A stretch of 64,000 nt of DNA, from the NCBI RefSeq assembly GCF_002221595.1, contig NZ_NHMP01000002.1:248001-312000 (forward strand). Direction: 5' to 3'. The notes beneath the pieces were generated by a model. The model made no database searches and was not told the DNA's origin. It worked only from the letters and a program-made list of their open reading frames with translations. Position 1 is the first letter of the stretch. Each line of letters starts with the position of its first letter. Below are positions 37,738 through 46,326 of this stretch, piece by piece. Made by a program: the position numbers and the translations under genes. Source of the stretch: Turicimonas muris (lineage in GTDB: Bacteria; Pseudomonadota; Gammaproteobacteria; Burkholderiales; Burkholderiaceae_F).

Positions 37738-38427
37738 TTACTTAACCCAATCGTACATGTTATCGAACAGTGAAGACATTACATACACAGTGCGGCCACT
37801 CTTTTTCAGAAGACCTTTAGACGTCCAATCCGAAAAGAGTCTGCTTACGGAGACACGAGTCAAATTTACGACGGAACCGTACTGCTCGTTCGTTAAGTCG
37901 AGAGGAATCCGAATCCAAGAATTTGGCGGGATCGGTTTTTCATAGCTGATGAGAAGAACTTTGAGTAAGCGCCTGAGCCGTTCCGCCGGTTCTAATGTGA
38001 AATTGGCAACCATCGCTTCTATTGAGCATTCTTGTTTGAAGACCACATGTTTGGCGTAATCAAGACTGAATTCCGAATGTTCAAGCATAAATTTGGAAAT
38101 CAAATGGGGATGCATAGCCAAAACTTCGCAAGGGCCGATTGCGCGGGTCGTTACATTGACTTTGGTTTCAGTCAAAGCGGATAAATCACAGGCAGATCTG
38201 CCTGGAATTAATAGGTTGAGAACGCTTGGGTGACTTTTATATCTGTCAGCGATGTAGTAGGCGGCCGCTCCTTTCGTTATCAGGAATAGTTTGTTGTTTT
38301 CTCCGCGGCTTTTAAGCAGCTGACCTGACTTATAAGTGAGCGGAACGCCATACTGGGAGAACAGCTCAGCGACTTCTCGCGGTTCCTTCGGAGGGATCCA
38401 GGGAAGGGCATGAAAAATTTGACGCAT
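37738..38427 (-). CDS. Crp/Fnr-family transcriptional regulator
   Basis: 229 residues: N-terminal cyclic-nucleotide-binding-like beta-roll (about 20-125) with FLITKGAAAYYI, and a C-terminal winged helix with LTNEQYGSVVNLTRVSVSRL as recognition helix region. It lacks the N-terminal cysteines of Fnr, so no Fe-S cluster is expected; the cAMP-contact residues are not clearly conserved either. The effector is unknown. It lies between the secreted FAD reductase gene and the dehydrogenase gene, all on the minus strand. Confidence 0.85.
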   Translation of the reverse strand: MRQIFHALPWIPPKEPREVAELFSQYGVPLTYKSGQLLKSRGENNKLFLITKGAAAYYIADRYKSHPSVLNLLIPGRSACDLSALTETKVNVTTRAIGPCEVLAMHPHLISKFMLEHSEFSLDYAKHVVFKQECSIEAMVANFTLEPAERLRRLLKVLLISYEKPIPPNSWIRIPLDLTNEQYGSVVNLTRVSVSRLFSDWTSKGLLKKSGRTVYVMSSLFDNMYDWVK

Positions 38428-38516
38428 TTGTTTCTTATTTCAATATTGGACGGGTCAATTTTTTCACGTGCACCAAGTTTTGAAAAGTCGGTATTACACC
38501 GTTCCAGCCAAAACGA

Positions 38517-38536
38517 AAGCCGCCCGAGGGCGGCTT
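38517..38536 (-). terminator. Terminator after the FAD reductase gene
   Basis: 8-bp GC-rich stem AAGCCGCC / GGCGGCTT with a 4-nt loop; minus-strand sequence continues TTTCGTTTT. It separates the reductase from the Crp-family gene. Confidence 0.75.
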
Positions 38537-38562
38537 CCGTTCAGTTCAGGAGAAACTATTTT

Positions 38563-40053
38563 TTATTTTTTGCCGATATTGTGATCTTTGACAGCGCTTT
38601 CTGCAGCGATTCTGCCGGAGTTAACGGCAAAACCAATGGTAGAGCCGGCCATCAAGAGGTCATAAGAGTCACCGTACATACCGCCGACGTCGGAACCTGC
38701 TGCGTAGAGGTTAGGAATAACTTTATCCTTGTCTGTGACGACTTGGAGACGATCGTTAACTTTGATGCCGCCGAGTGTTCCGAGAGAGGAGGCAACGCTC
38801 TTGATTGCGTAGAAAGGACCTTCTTTAACTGGGAAGATGTACTGCGGATCTTTTGCGAAGAGTGCGTCATGGCGAACTTCTGCAGCATTGTTGTATTGTT
38901 CAACGCTGGCTTTCAGTTTTTCAGGATCCATACCGGTCTTCTTGGCTAATTCTTCCAAGGTATTAGCTTTTACTGCCCAACCGGCTTTTTCAGCTGCCGG
39001 CCATTCTTCTTCAAACTTGGTGAGTTTGGCACCAATTGGAACCATTACGCCAACGCCCTGGACGATACCGTCATGCTTCATGGAATTGAGGTTCTTGTTG
39101 TCATAAACAACCCACATCTGGCCGCCGATTCTTTCAAGAGCGTTGCCGGCTGCGGGCCAGTCACCCATAATTGTTTCGTCGCAGAAGCGATCTCCGCCCG
39201 GTGTCAGCCAAAGATGAGGCTGCTTAGCTGTTGCGGAAACGTGATTTGTCGTTCCCACTCCTCTTGGGCCCGGACGATAAGATTGCTGAACATCCAAGCC
39301 TTCTTTACCGCCGCCGGCAGACCAAGCCATCTGAATACCTACACCGTTTTTACCGGACTGTGCTAATCCGTCAGTATTTGGGAAACGTGTGTACTTCTTC
39401 ATCATTTCGGGGTTGTCAGCGAAACCGCCGGTTGCGATGATAACGGCTTTCGCATTGACAGTAACTGTATTGCCGTCTTTGTCTTTTGCAATAACGCCGG
39501 CAACCTTACCGTCTTTCATAAGGAGTTTTTCAGCAGGTGTATTGAAAAGGACTTCAACACCGTAATCGCTCTTTGATTTCTTCTGGAAGAGGTTAATCCA
39601 ACCGGCTCCGCGGCCTTCATAAATATGCCAAGTGTAGAGACCGCCTGGATAGTTTGTTGTAAGTTTTTCAAACTTAACGCCGTGCTTAATCATCCAGTCA
39701 ACAGTGTCAGCGGATTTGTCAACGATAGCTCTTACGAGACGAGCGTTACTTCTCCAGTGACCGTAGTTCATGATCTTCTTGAAGGTTTCATCCTTTGTGA
39801 GAGGAATGTAGTAATCACGCTGCATCTTTGTACCAACCGCAAAGATACCTTCAGAGAAGTTGCCTGTTCCGCCCGGGAGTCCTTTCTTTTCTAATCCGAC
39901 GACCTTAGCGCCAAGTTCGCCTGCTGCGAAAGCAGCCGCTGTACCGGCGGCGCCTTGACCGACGACAACGATGTCAGTGTCGATAACTTTGTCGGCGGCA
40001 TATGTCATTGTGGACAATGTTGCTAAAACGGCAATAGTGAGCAGTTTTTTCAT
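38563..40053 (-). CDS. Secreted FAD-dependent reductase, flavocytochrome c / fumarate reductase-like flavoprotein
   Basis: 496 residues with a signal peptide (cleavage near TYA-AD, residue 19) and then the FAD Rossmann fold DIVVVGQGAAGTAAAFAAG. No heme-binding CxxCH motifs are present, so electrons must come from a separate cytochrome. Family blocks include AVIIATGGFADNPEMM, GDRFCDE and the final AGSTIGFAVNSGRIAAESA. The C-terminal flavin-proximal part reads GSDVGGMYGDSYDLL and has no obvious equivalent of the HGxNRLGG arginine of true fumarate reductases. The substrate is therefore probably another unsaturated acid or ketone. Sutterellaceae genomes are rich in such flavoproteins. Confidence 0.85.
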   Translation of the reverse strand: MKKLLTIAVLATLSTMTYAADKVIDTDIVVVGQGAAGTAAAFAAGELGAKVVGLEKKGLPGGTGNFSEGIFAVGTKMQRDYYIPLTKDETFKKIMNYGHWRSNARLVRAIVDKSADTVDWMIKHGVKFEKLTTNYPGGLYTWHIYEGRGAGWINLFQKKSKSDYGVEVLFNTPAEKLLMKDGKVAGVIAKDKDGNTVTVNAKAVIIATGGFADNPEMMKKYTRFPNTDGLAQSGKNGVGIQMAWSAGGGKEGLDVQQSYRPGPRGVGTTNHVSATAKQPHLWLTPGGDRFCDETIMGDWPAAGNALERIGGQMWVVYDNKNLNSMKHDGIVQGVGVMVPIGAKLTKFEEEWPAAEKAGWAVKANTLEELAKKTGMDPEKLKASVEQYNNAAEVRHDALFAKDPQYIFPVKEGPFYAIKSVASSLGTLGGIKVNDRLQVVTDKDKVIPNLYAAGSDVGGMYGDSYDLLMAGSTIGFAVNSGRIAAESAVKDHNIGKK

Positions 40054-40317
40054 TTATATAGTCTCCTTGGAATTAAGTGCTAACAGCAATAACTCTTTGA
40101 ATTATCGAGCTAATTTTGCCAATCACCATAGGTGAGTATTTTGCTCCGAGTAAGCTCGTTTTGTCCGTAACTTTCTTTACACGAAAAAGAGAAGAGTTGT
40201 ATCTCGGGATACATTTTCGGGGTAATTACTTGAATGGTGTAAGTTAACAAAAAATGAGAAAGACACTTACCAAAAGATTTTCACTATGTAAAAATGGCGA
40301 AAAAAGAGGATTTAAAA

Positions 40318-42891
40318 ATGCCTTCTCCCAACCCTAGTTTCTCAGTTCCATTGCCCACTACTGTAAAGGTACGAGTGGAAGAGCAAATGATCCAGAAGGA
40401 TTTTCGCGGCTACTTAACCCGAGCAATTACCTGGACAGCGTTAATGCCATTGTTCATGCTTGCTTTCATGCATCTTAATCAGATTCAAAGAGAAAATGAG
40501 GAAAATGATGTTAGACAGATCGCAGTAATGGAGCAGCTGGGAAGACAGCTTTCGAACGAAATCGAAACTATCCGATCATTTTTAGATTCAAGTCTGGATT
40601 CATTATCAATTCATTTACAGAATCCAAAAAGTTATTTCAAAGAATGGGCACAGACCAGAGTTACGCGTCAGACATCGTTTAACTCCCTTTTTCTCATTCC
40701 TACTCAAGAGGGATTCTCCGATAAGACCATTAATCTCCATGAGTCGGAGAATCTAGGTCCCGGAGATGAAAGATTATTTCATTTACTCAGTCAGAAGTTT
40801 CGACACGCCGCGAGCAATTTTGAATTCTATAAATATACGGAAGGTACTCAGCCGCAGTATTGCTTTGGCTCTCCCGTGAAGGAAGAGCGACTGCTCAAAG
40901 GTTATTGGCTGACAACTTGCGTTTCTGAAAAATATTTTTCTGAAGTGTTCGAACATATTATCGGTCTCGAACCGTTCTCTATTCAGCTTCTAGACAGTTC
41001 AGGACAAAGTTTCTTTCAGAAGCCCATCAAAAGAGAAAACTTTTCATTCTCTCCGCTCGGAGGAAAAGACTTCTACGAGGAGGTGCATGAAAAGATAAAG
41101 AATTCTCCGGCCGTCTGGAGAACAGACAAGAAAAGAAATGAAGCCCAAGTAATAACGGCAATGAAAGTATCTCCAGGTGATCTTCTTTTAGCTGTGGGTC
41201 AGCCTCTGGCAATTCGAGATAGGCAACTTCTTTCATCACTAACGACTTCAGGTATTTTCCTGTTGGTTGCAATTCTTGCGGCCTTTGTGGTTGGGACGGT
41301 CTTAGGAAGACAGCTCAACGAGGCTGTTCATAAGTTGATTGAGCAATTCAGTGCGTTTGAGAAAACCGGGAAGATTTCTAAAATGGACGACGTGTTCAAA
41401 GAAACTGCGCCTTTAGAACTGCAGCTTCTTTCAACTAAGTTCGAAGAAATGGCGGCCACAGTTCTGATGAGCCAAAAAAGGCTTGAGTCTGTTAATGAAG
41501 CATTGAGTGAGCAAGTTGAAAAACGGACCGCTTCTTTAAACCAAAGAAAAGAAGAGTTGAAGAGCCTGCAGCTTTTATTGGCTCCTCTGGAGGACTCGGT
41601 AGACGTTGTTATCGCAAAAACTATTAATCGATTCAAGGATATTTTTACTATTCCTACGCTTTTCTTTTCCAAGGAGATGCTCGGGAACAGCGTGTTTCAG
41701 TACATCTCTGTAAAAGCTAATGATGGAAGCAGATTGGGTTATTTATACTTTGATTGCGGAGATGGAAATCCTTCCTCGTTCGCCTCCGGTCCTCTTCTAA
41801 GGCTCGCCCATTCCATTGCAATTGTTATGGATAATCAGGAAATGTATTCTTCCTTGAAAACTTCAGCTTCCCGCTTTACGGCTTTGATGGAGTCAATGAC
41901 TGAGGGAGTTATCTTGGTAGGAAAAACAGGAAGTCTTCTCTATGGTAACAAGGCAGCTAGAGGCCTTTTAGGATTGATGCCTAAACAGGAAGTGCCAAAT
42001 TTTGAAGAATTATTTTCTTCTCTATTCCGTTCGTCAGAACTTGGAGAGGAAGGTTTCGATAAACAAGAAGAGCGTCCTCGAAGATATTCAAGCACAACAG
42101 ATTCTGATTTTTTTATTGAAACATCAGCTTTTAACGTTCCCGGTTTTTACGGATTTTCCGGAAGACGCCGCGGCCTCTTAATAAGAGACATATCTCAAGA
42201 TATAGCAATGGAAAGGATGAAAAAGAACCTGGTTTCGATGGTTGCTCACGAGTTAAAAACTCCTGTGACAACAATGAGACTTCAAGTTGAGACTCTTCAA
42301 CGGCAACTTGTCCAAAGAGATACTGAATTTTCTCATGAATTGCTCTCGGAGATGTTAGAAGAGAGTTCAAGACTGCAGCGGCTCGTTGAAGATTGGCTGG
42401 ATATGTCCCGAATAGAGGCAGGTTCCATTGTTCTGCGTCCCAAGATTTATTCCATTAGGCGCCTCCTTGATCAGGCAATTGGTGCTGTCCGCCAACACTA
42501 TCCCGAACTAAAAATTACTACCCAAATCCAAGAAGGTGCAGAGTTTTTAAAGGCAGACAAGGACAGACTGATTCAAGTATTTATCAATATTTTTGGTAAC
42601 GCGGCGCGCTATCGATCGAAATTAGAGCCAGTTTGCCGTGTAACGGTTCGTCTGGTAAAAGACGAAATAGAAATTGCTTTCCAAGATAACGGAATAGGAG
42701 TAAAGGAGAATTATCTCTCGAAGATATTCGATTCTTTCTACCAAGTAGAAATGGGTTCGGATAGAAAAGTGGGAGGAACTGGGTTAGGCTTAGCCATTTG
42801 TCGCGGCATTATGACTGCTCACGGCGGCAGAATTTGGGCAGAAAGAAATAAAGAAACAGGTACTACTTTTAAATTGAGGTTAGCGGTATGA
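40318..42891 (+). CDS. Membrane sensor histidine kinase
   Basis: 857 residues from the ATG at 40318, which has AGAGGA 7 bp upstream; an ATG at 40294 lacks a ribosome site. TM1 near residues 38-54, a periplasmic sensor domain of about 245 residues, TM2 (about 304-330), then HAMP-like and coiled segments, and a PAS-like region. The HisKA helix has phospho-acceptor His644 (MVAHELKTPVTT), and the ATPase domain has NIFGNAARY, DNGIGV and GGTGLGLAICRG. It overlaps the response regulator by 4 bp and is divergent from the FAD reductase gene. The signal is unknown. Confidence 0.88.
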   Translation: MPSPNPSFSVPLPTTVKVRVEEQMIQKDFRGYLTRAITWTALMPLFMLAFMHLNQIQRENEENDVRQIAVMEQLGRQLSNEIETIRSFLDSSLDSLSIHLQNPKSYFKEWAQTRVTRQTSFNSLFLIPTQEGFSDKTINLHESENLGPGDERLFHLLSQKFRHAASNFEFYKYTEGTQPQYCFGSPVKEERLLKGYWLTTCVSEKYFSEVFEHIIGLEPFSIQLLDSSGQSFFQKPIKRENFSFSPLGGKDFYEEVHEKIKNSPAVWRTDKKRNEAQVITAMKVSPGDLLLAVGQPLAIRDRQLLSSLTTSGIFLLVAILAAFVVGTVLGRQLNEAVHKLIEQFSAFEKTGKISKMDDVFKETAPLELQLLSTKFEEMAATVLMSQKRLESVNEALSEQVEKRTASLNQRKEELKSLQLLLAPLEDSVDVVIAKTINRFKDIFTIPTLFFSKEMLGNSVFQYISVKANDGSRLGYLYFDCGDGNPSSFASGPLLRLAHSIAIVMDNQEMYSSLKTSASRFTALMESMTEGVILVGKTGSLLYGNKAARGLLGLMPKQEVPNFEELFSSLFRSSELGEEGFDKQEERPRRYSSTTDSDFFIETSAFNVPGFYGFSGRRRGLLIRDISQDIAMERMKKNLVSMVAHELKTPVTTMRLQVETLQRQLVQRDTEFSHELLSEMLEESSRLQRLVEDWLDMSRIEAGSIVLRPKIYSIRRLLDQAIGAVRQHYPELKITTQIQEGAEFLKADKDRLIQVFINIFGNAARYRSKLEPVCRVTVRLVKDEIEIAFQDNGIGVKENYLSKIFDSFYQVEMGSDRKVGGTGLGLAICRGIMTAHGGRIWAERNKETGTTFKLRLAV

Positions 42892-43598
42892 ATCCAAATA
42901 ATTCTTTGATTCTAGTGGTTGACGACGAAACAAAGATCAGAAGACTTATTAGTACTAATTTAGCTTTTGAGGGATTCGATGTGGTCCAAGCAGAGGACGG
43001 GAAGCGAGCCTTGGAGGTTTTTAATCACTCCTTGAATAAACCCGATTTGATTCTTCTTGACTTGATGATGCCGGAAATGGATGGGATGGCGATGTTAAAA
43101 CAATTAAGAAGGTACTCAGACGTTCCCGTCATTATTCTTTCAGCAAAAGATGAAAGACCAACGATTATTGAAGGTTTTAGAGAAGGAGCCGACGACTTTA
43201 TTTCCAAGCCGTTTTACATTCAAGAACTTTTGGAAAGAATTCGGGCTGTGCTTCGTAGAAGCCAAAGAGTAAAGTCAGTGCAAAAGCCAGCCCAGGAAGT
43301 TTTGGTAAGTGGCAACTTGTCCCTTAATCTTTCCCAGAGGGACTGTATGGTCGGCGATGAACATGTGAAGCTGACCGACAGAGAATTTCGTTTACTTTTT
43401 GAGTTGATGAAACATCCCGGAGAAGTTTTAACCCATGAAAGATTGTTGAGAGCAGTCTGGGGTGACGAATACATAGGCGAAGTTCAATATTTACGAGTTA
43501 CATTTGCCCGAATCCGAAGAAAGCTAGAGCAAGCTGGTTTGACGAGAGATGTGATTGGAGCATATTCGAGCGTTGGATATCTTCTGCTCGAAGAATAA
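42888..43598 (+). CDS. OmpR/PhoB-family response regulator
   Basis: 236 residues. Receiver domain with Asp pair 12-13 (VVDDE), phospho-acceptor Asp58 (LLDLMMPEMDG), and the conserved switch residues at LSAKD and SKPF. The C-terminal winged helix has LTDREFRLLFELMKHPGEVLT and LRVTFARIRRKLE. Its ATG overlaps the kinase stop (ATGA), so both are made together. Likely targets are the divergent FAD reductase or the permease operon just downstream. Confidence 0.93.
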   Translation: MNPNNSLILVVDDETKIRRLISTNLAFEGFDVVQAEDGKRALEVFNHSLNKPDLILLDLMMPEMDGMAMLKQLRRYSDVPVIILSAKDERPTIIEGFREGADDFISKPFYIQELLERIRAVLRRSQRVKSVQKPAQEVLVSGNLSLNLSQRDCMVGDEHVKLTDREFRLLFELMKHPGEVLTHERLLRAVWGDEYIGEVQYLRVTFARIRRKLEQAGLTRDVIGAYSSVGYLLLEE

Positions 43599-43697
43599 CT
43601 TATCCGCAGTAACTCATTATTTTTGCCCATTTTTCTTGGTTAGGAGTAATTACTGAGCTTTAGCAATTTTTTTGCAATATTTTTAAAAGTTTTGTTA

Positions 43698-43745
43698 TTG
43701 AGCTGCAATGCGATCTTGAGATCATTTTCTTGAGGAAATCTCAAA
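43698..43745. promoter_or_regulatory. TTGAG repeats upstream of the permease operon
   Basis: TTGAG occurs at 43698-43702, 43716-43720 and 43730-43734, the last two as CTTGAG, and its inverse CTCAA at 43740-43744. They sit immediately before the permease gene and after the OmpR-type regulator gene, making them candidate regulator sites. Spacing is irregular (18 and 14 bp), so the call is weak. Confidence 0.3.
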
Positions 43746-43767
43746 ACTCAAATCCATTGGAGAAAAA

Positions 43768-45051
43768 ATGACAACTCAAATCGTCATAGCGCAATGCATT
43801 ATGGTGTTGACGCTAATAGTTATGATTACAGGCTTAACGCCTATTTACATTACTGCTATTACCGGTGCAGCTATTTCCGCCATTGTTGCCGGCTTCCCGC
43901 TCGCGGGAAGTGCTCCGGTCACAGTCGCAAAAATGATTAACTCCGGCTTGAATCCGGTTATTGCAGATATGACGGGCATCTTGCTCTTTATCGGTATCAT
44001 GCAGGCTACCGGTTTCCTAGATGTTATCGTTCGCGATATCGTTCGTGTTGGAAATAAAATTGGCGGTGGCCCCGGTGTCTGTACAGCCGGCGGTATTGCT
44101 GCCGGATGTATTGGTGCTTTAACCGGTTTTACACAGCCGGTTATTACTGCTGTGATCACAGGTCCTGCTGCTGTGCGTTTAGGCGTTGATCCGAACAAAG
44201 TCGCCGGTATTCAGGGCCACGCCGGTCATATCGGCAACTTGGCAGGCTTTACACATCCAACTCAGGTAGCAATTTTGGCAACTGCAGGTATTGGATACGG
44301 TTTATTCAATGTTCTAGGCTTAATTGCAGCTCTTTCAATTTTCTTCATGTCCTGCCTCCGTGTTATCCGTGATATGCACAAGCGCGGCGTCACTATTTCT
44401 GAAGAAGACAGACTGGCAGTCATGGCCGAGATTAACAATAAAGAGTACAAGACTACTTCCTTCCGAGCTTTCCTCCCATTCATTGTTTTGGTTGTTGGTT
44501 TCGTACTTGGCTTGCCTATCTTCTTAGTAGGTTTGGTCTCAGCATTGGTTGTGATGGTTCTTGCCCATAAGGACATGAAGTCCTCCGAACAGACTATGAT
44601 GCAAGGTGTTGGACTTATTGCTACTCCGTTGGTTGCCACTATCGGCTTTTTATTCATGAGTACGGTTATTAAGCAGATCGGTTTGGCAGATACTATCTCC
44701 ACATTTGCAGCCCCGATGCTTTCCTTCTCTCCGATTTTGATCATGTTCTGCGTGTCTTTCGTCACGGGTTTCATGACTCAATCCTACGGTGCTTCCGTTG
44801 CAGTAGTTATTCCATTCCTTCAAGTCGTACTCGCTTCAGGTGCTGATCCTTTTGCAGCTGCTTTCGCTGCCGCATCCGGTGCATCTTTGATTCAATACTT
44901 CTTGACAGGCGGTCCGGTTGCAGCTCTGGCTACAGTTATTCCGGTTGTGCCTGGTTCAGCTCTTAAACCAGCTAACTTGTTCCAAAGACCTTCCATTCTC
45001 TTTGGTTGCTTCGTAGCTCTGTGCATTTCCATGGCACTTTCTATTCTCTAA
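43768..45051 (+). CDS. Permease of the ion-transporter superfamily (GntP/CitM-like), substrate unknown
   Basis: 427 residues with about 12 hydrophobic segments and short loops, a pseudo-symmetric arrangement. Glycine-rich re-entrant motifs occur in both halves: GFTQPVITAVITGPAAV plus GNLAGFTHPTQVAILATAG, and GFMTQSYGASVAVVIPF. These resemble organic-anion carriers of the ion-transporter superfamily. Neighbours are a two-component system upstream and an asparaginase downstream, so an amino acid or dicarboxylate is possible, but I cannot name the substrate. GGAG lies before the ATG. Confidence 0.7.
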   Translation: MTTQIVIAQCIMVLTLIVMITGLTPIYITAITGAAISAIVAGFPLAGSAPVTVAKMINSGLNPVIADMTGILLFIGIMQATGFLDVIVRDIVRVGNKIGGGPGVCTAGGIAAGCIGALTGFTQPVITAVITGPAAVRLGVDPNKVAGIQGHAGHIGNLAGFTHPTQVAILATAGIGYGLFNVLGLIAALSIFFMSCLRVIRDMHKRGVTISEEDRLAVMAEINNKEYKTTSFRAFLPFIVLVVGFVLGLPIFLVGLVSALVVMVLAHKDMKSSEQTMMQGVGLIATPLVATIGFLFMSTVIKQIGLADTISTFAAPMLSFSPILIMFCVSFVTGFMTQSYGASVAVVIPFLQVVLASGADPFAAAFAAASGASLIQYFLTGGPVAALATVIPVVPGSALKPANLFQRPSILFGCFVALCISMALSIL

Positions 45052-45061
45052 TTTTGAAATA

Positions 45062-45091
45062 GGCGAGGGATTTGAAATCTCTCGCCTTTTT
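45062..45091 (+). terminator. Intrinsic terminator or attenuator inside the permease operon
   Basis: 9-bp stem (45062-45070 with 45078-45086, one G-U pair) and five T's. It lies between the permease and the next gene, whose ribosome site follows at once, so it probably lowers rather than abolishes downstream expression. Confidence 0.7.
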
Positions 45092-45101
45092 GGGAGCGTC
45101 A

Positions 45102-46316
45102 ATGATTAAATTAATTAAAGAGGGCAAAACCGAGCTGGGAATTGTGGGACACGCCGGATATGGTCATGCAAATAGCCATCTTGGATTTATTCAGGACGAT
45201 TCAGGAGGGTTAAGCGCAGTGACTGCGTTGCTTCAAAGAGCAACGGGTATTGATTTGGAAATAGTAGAAATAAACGTTAAAACCGGGCGTAAAGACGCCT
45301 ATTTTGAAGTTAAAACTAAGAGCGGAGGGATAGGGAAGGCTTTTGCCAGAAGAGGTATTACAGCTTTTGAAAAAAGACTTTCTTCTTATGCTCTCGGAAA
45401 ACAAGCTATCAATTCTCAAGCTATTGCATGCGAAGCTTTTGGAAGAATTCTTGGGCAAGGTGCCATGGAAGTTCCGGTTGCTTTTCAGACAGCAGTGGCA
45501 AATGCTGCTATGGACAGCTTTTTGCAGCAGTATCCCGACTTTTTCCTGACCTCGAATGAAGAAGTCGAAGGAAATTGCGGCAAAGTCATAGGAGCCAGAT
45601 TAAACATTAACGGCATTAACGTTTCAGTAATGGGTCTGACTAACGCTTCCGTCGGAGGACTAGGGCCGAATGAAGATATTGAAGGTAATGTTAACCTCTT
45701 TGGCAAGTTTGAGCTGATGCAAAAGCTCGGGCTTGATGGTTTGCCTTCGTTTGTAATCGAAGGAAAAGTTTGTGCACAACCTGTGTCATCAGAAATTACA
45801 AAACCTACTTTCCTTATCAGAGGAAACGAGGAACATGACAACTCAGTGGTTGCAGAATGTCTTTTGAAGGGTGCAGAAAATCTAGGTTATCCAACAATTT
45901 ATCGTCCTGAGCTGCTGCGCAGATCTGAGAGTGCCATGGAGTCGCTCACCAAAGAGCAGGGAGAGTACATTCAGGAACTCGGAAAGAAGTTTTCCGCCGC
46001 TACAACTTCGTTTGAAAAGGTAAAGATAGCTGCAGAACTTAATAGATTTGCGAGTGAAGACTTAGGTGGTACGACTTTCATGTCTAACTCTATCCATAAG
46101 GTAATGGGCGGAGTGGGCTGTATTCCCGGCACCAGCTGTGTATTAAGCTTATTTATTCCGAACAGCCAGTTGGAACAAGAAGTGCTTCCTACGCTTTCCT
46201 TAGATGATGTAGACAGATATGTAAATTTAATCATCAAAGGAATCGAAGTTCTAAACGGAAGAAAACAAGAAGCGTCAGTGCGCTTAGCTGAGATTAAGAA
46301 ACAATTCAATCTATAA
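45102..46316 (+). CDS. Unrecognised 404-residue protein in the permease-asparaginase operon
   Basis: I do not recognise this family. The ATG at 45102 has GGGAG 5 bp upstream; a TTG at 45072 lies in the terminator stem and is rejected. No signal peptide or membrane segment. The N terminus has a striking His/Gly pattern, IVGHAGYGHANSHLGFIQDD, and there are glycine-rich stretches GLTNASVGGLGPNEDIEGN and MGGVGCIPGTSCVLSLF. These look like a ligand or metal site of an enzyme. It lies 10 bp before the asparaginase gene, so a linked step in amide or amino-acid metabolism is inferred from context only. Confidence 0.75.
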   Translation: MIKLIKEGKTELGIVGHAGYGHANSHLGFIQDDSGGLSAVTALLQRATGIDLEIVEINVKTGRKDAYFEVKTKSGGIGKAFARRGITAFEKRLSSYALGKQAINSQAIACEAFGRILGQGAMEVPVAFQTAVANAAMDSFLQQYPDFFLTSNEEVEGNCGKVIGARLNINGINVSVMGLTNASVGGLGPNEDIEGNVNLFGKFELMQKLGLDGLPSFVIEGKVCAQPVSSEITKPTFLIRGNEEHDNSVVAECLLKGAENLGYPTIYRPELLRRSESAMESLTKEQGEYIQELGKKFSAATTSFEKVKIAAELNRFASEDLGGTTFMSNSIHKVMGGVGCIPGTSCVLSLFIPNSQLEQEVLPTLSLDDVDRYVNLIIKGIEVLNGRKQEASVRLAEIKKQFNL

Positions 46317-46326
46317 GGAGTTAATA

